Positions 7,215 through 10,773 of a stretch of DNA of 10,773 bases are shown one piece after another. The notes beneath the pieces are model-generated. The model was not told the DNA's origin. It did not search any database and saw only the letters and a list, made by a program, of their open reading frames with translations. The translations under genes were made by a program, and so were the position numbers. Origin of the DNA: an uncultured Caldilineales bacterium. Its GTDB lineage: Bacteria > Chloroflexota > Anaerolineae > JAAEKA01. The stretch lies in NCBI GenBank assembly GCA_937907455.1, contig CALESQ010000074.1, positions 1-10,773 on the forward strand. The letters are read 5' to 3'. The stretch's first letter is position 1, and every line of letters begins with the position of its first letter.

Positions 7215-7258
7215 AAGCAGCAGGCTATGTTGTCGCCCATAGCCTGCTGCTTTTTTTT
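7215..7258 (+). terminator. Rho-independent terminator of RHH copy 2
   Basis: A perfect 15-bp stem (7215-7229, AAGCAGCAGGCTATG, with 7238-7252), an 8-nt loop TTGTCGCC, and a run of eight T at 7251-7258. It begins 10 bp after the stop codon. The loop shares the heptamer TGTCGCC with the hairpin at 668-705. Confidence 0.92.
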
Positions 7259-7295
7259 GTTTCGGGCGCTGGTCAGGGCTTTTTGTTTCGGAAAA

Positions 7296-7324
7296 TTGAC
7301 ACAAATCCCTAATCGTTCTACAAT
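7296..7324 (+). promoter_or_regulatory. Sigma-70-type promoter for mgtE
   Basis: TTGACA (7296-7301, perfect -35), a 17-bp spacer, then TACAAT (7319-7324, one mismatch to TATAAT). Transcription would start near 7331, about 300 nt before the mgtE start codon. It lies just after the preceding terminator, so mgtE is its own unit. Confidence 0.8.
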
Positions 7325-7330
7325 TCAGGC

Positions 7331-7628
7331 TGCGCATGAGCTTGCCGATTTCTGTTCGGCTTCACCGATTGCCGCTGCCGGCAATGCCGTTCTCTTTTCT
7401 GCGCACTGTAATACCCTATGAAACCGATTGACGATAAACCTCCTAGTCCGTGCTGCGCTGCTGTCGCGATCTTTGATTTGCCCAGTAAGCGTCTGCGCGG
7501 CGCTGGTTGCAAAAATTTCATACAGGCTGCAAGGAGACGCTGGTTGAGCTGCCCATAACCTGCGTTTGTTCTGTTTCGGCCGGTTGTAAAGCCCGCTTCC
7601 GCCTCCTCGCTGCCCGATGGAGGTGCTC
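7331..7628 (+). promoter_or_regulatory. Long mgtE 5' leader with candidate structured control elements
   Basis: This roughly 300-nt stretch between the promoter and the start codon holds no convincing gene. A 7-bp hairpin (ATTGCCG 7368-7374, loop CTGC, CGGCAAT 7379-7385) follows a weaker one (GCCGA...TCGGC, about 7344-7360). CCTCC at 7602-7606 can pair with the GGAGG ribosome-binding site at 7619-7623, and ACCTCC at 7438-7443 could pair with GGAGGT at 7619-7624 instead. A 46-codon open frame starts at ATG 7418 (MKPIDDKPPSPCC...) without a good ribosome-binding site. I do not see the conserved M-box (ykoK) Mg2+ riboswitch core. Regulation by Mg2+ is an inference from the leader length and the downstream gene. 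Confidence 0.4.
7619..7623 (+). promoter_or_regulatory. Ribosome-binding site GGAGG deciding the mgtE start
   Basis: GGAGG lies 5 nt before the ATG at 7629. It overlaps the alternative in-frame ATG at 7617, which has no ribosome-binding site of its own, so 7629 is preferred. Confidence 0.65.
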
Positions 7629-8990
7629 ATGGAGCGGGTTTTTGATTTGGATGCGGTACTCGCGCAGGTGCGTGAGGCCCTGGAAAACGGTCGCGTTGAT
7701 GATGCCGTGCGCATCCTCAGTGACCAGCGACCGGCTGACCTGGCCGAGGTATTCGACGAGCTGGAGGATCAGGAGCAGGTTGACCTGCTGCCCCGCCTGG
7801 AAGCCGAAGACTCCGCCGATGTGCTGGAATACCTGGATGACCAGGATGCAGCCGAGCTGGCCGAAGAGCTGGCCGATGCCGATCTGGTGCGTATTATTGA
7901 CCAGATGGAGCCGGATGAAGCCGCAGACTTGCTGGGCGACATGGATCCTGATCGGCGTCGTACCATTCTGGCCCAGCTCGAAGATCCCGATGAGATTCGT
8001 CCCCTGCTGCTCTATGAGGATGATACCGCGGGCGGTTTGATGACCAGTGAGGTGCTGGCACTGCGTCGGCGCATGACTGTGGGCGATGCCTTGCTGGCTG
8101 TACGCACCGCTGCTCCCTCTTCCTCTTCGGCTGAAACCCTCTACTATCTCTACGTGGCAGATCGCGATGGTCGGTTGGTGGGCGTCACCTGCCTGTATGA
8201 CTTGCTGCGCGCCGACCCTACCACCCTTGTGGCCGAGGTCATGTCTCCCGATGTGATCACCGCCCATGTGGATGATGATCAGGAAGAGGTAGCCCGTCTG
8301 ATGAGCCGTTATGGCCTGCTGTCGGCACCGGTGGTCAACGCCGATGGCGTGATGCTGGGCATCATCACCCACGATGACTTGGTAGATGTGATGGAGCGCG
8401 AGGCCACAGAAGATATTCAGCGGCTTGGCGCTACTCAACCCCTGGATCGCAACTACCTCGACACTTCGGTACTCACCGTGGCCCGCAAGCGCATTGGCTG
8501 GTTGCTGCTGCTGTTCTTAACGGAAACACTCACCGGCAGCGTGTTGCGTCATTATGAAACCGAGCTCGCTACCGTGGTATCGCTTAGCTTCTTCATTCCC
8601 TTGCTGATCGGCACCGGTGGTAACGCCGGCGCTCAATCCACCAGCACCATCATCCGTTCGCTGGCTCTGGGCGAAATTGACCTGCGTGATGCTATGCCCG
8701 TGCTTTGGCATGAACTGCGCGTAGGCTTGTTGCTGGGAACAGTGATGGCTATCGTGGGCTTTGGTCGCGCCCTCATCTGGCACACCCCCTTCTCGGTGGC
8801 GCAAGCGGTGTCGCTGGCAGTGCTGTGCATTGTGATTTGGGCCAACATCGTGGGATCGTTCCTGCCGCTGCTGGCCAGCAAGCTGCGTGTAGACCCGGCC
8901 ATCGTCTCCGGCCCCTTTATGAGTACTTTGGTGGATGCTACCGGCTTGATGGTATATTTGCAAATCGCCAAGCTGATTTTGAATATATAA
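7629..8990 (+). CDS. mgtE: MgtE-family magnesium channel/transporter
   Basis: 453 residues from the chosen ATG, close to the usual length of about 450. Domain order is typical: an acidic helical N domain (about 1-130) ending in the conserved YEDDTAGGLMT (129-139), two CBS domains (about 138-260), a linker or plug helix (about 261-287) and a five-helix membrane domain (about 288-453). Diagnostic motifs are GTGGNAGAQSTS (328-339) and GPFMSTLVDATGL (428-440); D436 in the latter corresponds by motif to Asp432 of Thermus thermophilus MgtE, the Mg2+-selectivity residue. The family forms inner-membrane homodimers that import Mg2+ and close when cytosolic Mg2+ fills the acidic N/CBS interface, which is rich in Asp and Glu here. 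Transcribed alone from the promoter at 7296-7324. The alternative start at 7617 would add MEVL. Confidence 0.97.
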   Translation: MERVFDLDAVLAQVREALENGRVDDAVRILSDQRPADLAEVFDELEDQEQVDLLPRLEAEDSADVLEYLDDQDAAELAEELADADLVRIIDQMEPDEAADLLGDMDPDRRRTILAQLEDPDEIRPLLLYEDDTAGGLMTSEVLALRRRMTVGDALLAVRTAAPSSSSAETLYYLYVADRDGRLVGVTCLYDLLRADPTTLVAEVMSPDVITAHVDDDQEEVARLMSRYGLLSAPVVNADGVMLGIITHDDLVDVMEREATEDIQRLGATQPLDRNYLDTSVLTVARKRIGWLLLLFLTETLTGSVLRHYETELATVVSLSFFIPLLIGTGGNAGAQSTSTIIRSLALGEIDLRDAMPVLWHELRVGLLLGTVMAIVGFGRALIWHTPFSVAQAVSLAVLCIVIWANIVGSFLPLLASKLRVDPAIVSGPFMSTLVDATGLMVYLQIAKLILNI

Positions 8991-9066
8991 CCCGTAACCC
9001 GTAAAGAGTAAATACAGTGTAAACGAAGTTATCGCACAAAGGTCAGCAAGCTAAAGGCTTTCACCG

Positions 9067-9147
9067 CTGTCACTCCGAACACGGTGAGGAGTCCCCCGTG
9101 CGTTGGTGAGGGGGATTTTTCGGCCCTGGCGGGTCTCGGAATGACAG
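9067..9147. repeat. 81-bp imperfect inverted-repeat element (MITE/REP-like)
   Basis: The ends are CTGTCACTCCGA (9067-9078) and TCGGAATGACAG (9136-9147), matching as inverted repeats at 11 of 12 positions. The interior holds a C-run/G-run hairpin with T5 (9092-9120). The CTGTCATTCCGA-type terminus is a pattern I associate with dispersed intergenic repeats. Whether it is mobile or merely dispersed cannot be told from one copy. Confidence 0.6.
9092..9120 (+). terminator. Hairpin plus T-run inside the inverted-repeat element; likely mgtE terminator
   Basis: TCCCCC (9092-9097) pairs with GGGGGA (9110-9115) over a 12-nt loop and is followed directly by TTTTT (9116-9120). It is the first terminator-like structure after mgtE, about 100 bp past its stop. 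Confidence 0.6.
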
Positions 9148-9226
9148 GCTGTCAGCAACTGCCATAAGCAAAAACTTGATTTATAAAGCACTTTATTGCC
9201 TGCGGTTCTTTTGTCTTTGGTTTGCA

Positions 9227-9326
9227 CTCACCCCCGGCCCCTCTCCCAGGGGGGGGCGGGGAGTGTTTACTTTCCGGTTCCCTCTGTTTCCGGTTCCCTC
9301 TCCCACAGGGAGAGGGTTAGGGTGAG
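9227..9326. repeat. 100-bp GC-rich inverted-repeat element
   Basis: The left end CTCACCCCCGGCCCCTCTCCC (ends at 9247) is an imperfect inverted match to the right end, whose reverse complement reads CTCACCCTAACCCTCTCCC (9308-9326). The right half also forms a perfect 9-bp hairpin by itself (CCCTCTCCC 9296-9304, loop ACA, GGGAGAGGG 9308-9316). Its translation gives the familiar spurious strings PRPLSQ and LSHRERVRVRV, a known sign of dispersed repeats wrongly called as genes. Confidence 0.65.
9271..9302 (+). repeat. 16-bp tandem duplication inside the GC-rich repeat
   Basis: TTTCCGGTTCCCTCTG (9271-9286) is followed directly by a copy differing only in the last base (9287-9302). It lies between the two arms of the inverted repeat and may mark slippage or an element-specific linker. 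Confidence 0.75.
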
Positions 9327-9461
9327 GGTATCCCTTCTGACCCGTCCTGAACAGAGTTTACAGTATGATGCTCAATCAGGATGGTGAAAACATGACAAAA
9401 GAACAGATCAGAGTGCAGTAAGTAGCGAGTAGTTCTGCTCACTCCTCACTTTTGACTCTGC

Positions 9462-10124
9462 TCACAAAATCCCCATCAACTTCCCCAGGGATGAAACATG
9501 CTCCGGCCATTCTCCCGCCCGGCGCAGCGCATGAATGGCATAGCGGATGCCTGTCAGGTCTTCAGCGGTTTCATCGCTTTGATAGGCGTTCTGCTCGCGC
9601 TGTAGCTGGCGTTGCGCCAGGTGCAGCGCAGTCACCAGCAGCGTTTGCGGGTCGAGTTGGGCGATGCGCGCGACAAAATCGTGTTCGCCGCCGTGCCACT
9701 GAGCGCGCAGCCGCGCCAGTTCAGCCTCCATCTCTTCATCCAGCACATTCATTGCATCATCGGGATCGCCAAAATCGAAGATTGGCGCAGGCGAAACAAG
9801 GTGAGCCACAGTGTAGCCACCGTTGATTTCTACAGTGAGTTCTCCACCAAAGCAGAGGCCCTCCACCAGGTCACCGTCGTGCGCCTCGATGAAAAAGCGC
9901 CCCGGCAACACCTGATAGCGGCGGTTTGGTCGGAGCGAGGGATGAAGCACATGCAGGCGCTTGCTTTCGTCGTCCTCGAACACCGTAAACACTGCTCGAG
10001 CCGTATCGAAAAAACGTTCCGTTTGCGGCGGGTTGGTCAGATACACGTCAAGGCCGGCATGTCCCAGCGTCGGTGTCAGAGCAGAGGGATACAGGTAATA
10101 GCCAAAACGGGTCACATCGTTCAT
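9462..10124 (-). CDS. Conserved-looking hypothetical protein, 220 aa
   Basis: I do not recognise the family. What can be seen: a mixed, probably beta-rich N-terminal half (1-115) with FGYYLYPSALTP, a YQVLPGRFFIEAHDGD segment and GGELTVEINGGYT, then an acidic stretch (DFGDPDDAMNVLDEEMEAE, 117-135) leading into long charged helices (about 128-205). There is no signal peptide, transmembrane segment or metal-binding cluster. It starts 10 bp after the thioesterase stop on the same strand, with no clear ribosome-binding site, so it is probably co-transcribed and may be translationally coupled; no alternative start is better. Third-position G+C bias and length favour a real gene over a chance frame. 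A role beside acyl-CoA thioester hydrolysis is only a guess from adjacency. Confidence 0.75.
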   Translation of the reverse strand: MNDVTRFGYYLYPSALTPTLGHAGLDVYLTNPPQTERFFDTARAVFTVFEDDESKRLHVLHPSLRPNRRYQVLPGRFFIEAHDGDLVEGLCFGGELTVEINGGYTVAHLVSPAPIFDFGDPDDAMNVLDEEMEAELARLRAQWHGGEHDFVARIAQLDPQTLLVTALHLAQRQLQREQNAYQSDETAEDLTGIRYAIHALRRAGEWPEHVSSLGKLMGIL

Positions 10125-10134
10125 AGGGATAGGC

Positions 10135-10542
10135 TCATGCAGATTCAGCCGCGACGTGCAACGCAGCAGGTGTGGGCACCGGGCGGCCTGTGCTGATGTC
10201 TACAAAGCAGGTAGTTTGGCGGGCCAGCGTATGAATCGCCCCGTCCACAGTGAATTCCGCTTGCAGCACCTGGCGTACTGCGCCGATTTCAGCCACCCAC
10301 ATGCGCGCCTGAACGCGGTCGAACAGGCGGATAGGGCGCTTGTAGTCAATTTCGGTACGCACCAGCACCGGGGCAATGCCCAGCTCGCGCACCGCAGTTT
10401 CCAGCGGAAAGTGTTCAGCCAGCATCTGCACGCGCAGATCCTCCAACCAGCGGATGTAGACGATATTGCTGACTATGCCGCCGAAATCAATGTCATAAGT
10501 GCGTACCACAATGGGTTGGATCAACTCAAGATGATTTGACAT
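10135..10542 (-). CDS. Hotdog-fold acyl-CoA thioesterase, YbgC/4-hydroxybenzoyl-CoA thioesterase type
   Basis: 135 residues, the normal length for the family, covering one hotdog domain. The N-terminal signature YDIDFGGIVSNIVYIRWLEDLR (from residue 16) aligns without gaps to the YbgC pattern EDTDAGGVVYHASY; D19 is the expected catalytic aspartate and the following helix (IRWLEDLRVQML) is the central hotdog helix. The usual histidine of the YHASY motif is N26 here, so substrate handling may differ from YbgC. The rest (VRTEIDYKRPIRLFDRVQARMWVAEI...RQVLQAEFTVDG) shows the beta-sheet pattern. The enzyme would hydrolyse an acyl-CoA thioester in the cytosol; chain length and substrate are not readable. 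First gene of a two-gene minus-strand unit. GAGA about 6 nt before the ATG is a weak ribosome-binding site. Confidence 0.88.
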   Translation of the reverse strand: MSNHLELIQPIVVRTYDIDFGGIVSNIVYIRWLEDLRVQMLAEHFPLETAVRELGIAPVLVRTEIDYKRPIRLFDRVQARMWVAEIGAVRQVLQAEFTVDGAIHTLARQTTCFVDISTGRPVPTPAALHVAAESA

Positions 10543-10773
10543 AAAATTCTCATTCGTAATCTGTCATGTTGAATAGGTGTAGCAGACAACCAACGCCACG
10601 CCACTCGCCAGTGGGGCATCCCCTGCCGGGGAACTCCCCGCCTGGCACGGCGTGACAACGCGCCACCTGTGTCAGGCTATGATAGCCCACAAGGGCGATT
10701 GCTGCAAACAGGGATAAATAAATTCAGTAGTTCACGATTTGGCCTGAAAGGCGTTAGCTGAAGTTTCCAGAAG
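10543..10773. other. Intergenic right edge, no gene seen
   Basis: Apart from the multi-hairpin element at 10597-10654 and a short palindrome GGCTAT-g-ATAGCC (10675-10687), I see no coding frame. The promoter of the thioesterase unit should be here on the minus strand, but I find no convincing -35/-10 pair. Confidence 0.5.
10597..10654. repeat. Compound multi-hairpin element upstream of the thioesterase unit
   Basis: Nested stems: CACGCC (10597-10602) with GGCGTG (10649-10654); GCCA (10607-10610) with TGGC (10643-10646); inside these, GGGG-cat-CCCC (10613-10623) and CGGGG-aact-CCCCG (10627-10640). An alternative arm is CCACT-cgcc-AGTGG (10601-10614). The fold is a closed multi-arm structure about 58 bp long. 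It may be a dispersed palindromic element or a terminator for a gene outside the window. Confidence 0.5.

Larger units (their letters stand above)
8991..9461. other. Gene-free 470-bp region after mgtE, occupied by repeat elements
   Basis: Neither strand shows a credible gene. It opens with a short direct repeat (AACCCGTAACCCGTAA near 8990-9004), then the inverted-repeat element 9067-9147, a small palindrome ATAAAG-CA-CTTTAT (9183-9196) and the GC-rich element 9227-9326. Near the end, GAGTGCAG (9411-9418) can pair with CTG and CACTC at 9435-9444 across a 2-nt bulge; read on the minus strand this follows the 220-aa gene and could be a weak terminator for it. Confidence 0.6.

Noticed and set aside
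7331..7628. M-box (ykoK) riboswitch in the mgtE leader
   Set aside because: I could not find the conserved GGTGAGGC-like opening or the rest of the core; a segment resembling GGAGACGCT...GCTGCCC near 7532-7554 is too partial.
7518..8438. 306-codon minus-strand open frame opposite mgtE
   Set aside because: mgtE is unmistakable on the + strand; the antisense frame is a by-product of its Asp/Glu-rich, G+C-biased codons and has no domain.
9196..9387. 63-codon + strand open frame (contains PRPLSQ and LSHRERVRVRV)
   Set aside because: It is the translation of the GC-rich inverted repeat; these strings are typical of repeat DNA miscalled as protein.
1..10773. CRISPR array, tRNA, rRNA, integrase or transposase
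   Set aside because: No regularly spaced repeats, cloverleaf, rRNA-like stretch or recombinase motif was seen on either strand.

Overview
The window reads as a piece of a bacterial chromosome, most likely from the Chloroflexota (Anaerolineae/Ardenticatenia/Caldilinea-like). This rests on three things: a GEVED-domain surface protein with a C-terminal membrane anchor, two large BTAD/NB-ARC regulators of the kind that is abundant in that phylum, and dispersed GC-rich palindromic repeats between genes. No rRNA or universal marker gene is present, so the assignment is an inference.

Layout. Positions 1-650 (+) are the 3' end of a large cell-surface protein, closed by a strong hairpin (668-705). 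A small ribbon-helix-helix (RHH) protein follows (734-955, +). A palindrome (988-1037) separates it from a convergent two-gene operon on the minus strand. Transcription of that operon enters at about 6690, with a 799-residue STAND regulator (6615-4216) first and a 1038-residue STAND regulator (4176-1060) second, 39 bp apart. Both have winged helix, BTAD and NB-ARC modules, but only the second has a full TPR tail. Next comes an AT-rich divergent intergenic region (6685-6985, about one third G+C). Beyond it is a second RHH gene (6986-7204, +), a close paralogue of the first, ending in a textbook terminator. The STAND operon is therefore bracketed by two copies of the same small predicted DNA-binding protein.

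From 7296 the window looks like housekeeping: a consensus sigma-70 promoter, a roughly 300-nt leader with a possible Shine-Dalgarno-masking hairpin, and mgtE for a CBS-domain Mg2+ channel/transporter (7629-8990). The 470 bp after mgtE hold no gene but two repeat elements: an 81-bp imperfect inverted repeat with an internal terminator, and a 100-bp GC-rich inverted repeat with an internal 16-bp tandem duplication. A minus-strand pair follows: a YbgC/4HBT-like hotdog thioesterase (10542-10135) and an unrecognised 220-residue protein (10124-9462), 10 bp apart. The last 230 bp contain a compound multi-hairpin element and no gene.

Best candidate for something undescribed: the RHH - STAND - STAND - (AT-rich control region) - RHH block, 734-7258. 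Two nearly identical RHH proteins flank two STAND switches, and each switch has lost a different nucleotide-sensing residue. Hairpins with the same stem length, loop length and loop heptamer lie at both outer edges. The data fit either a regulatory module or a defence-like switch; the sequence does not decide, and there is no obvious toxin or effector domain.
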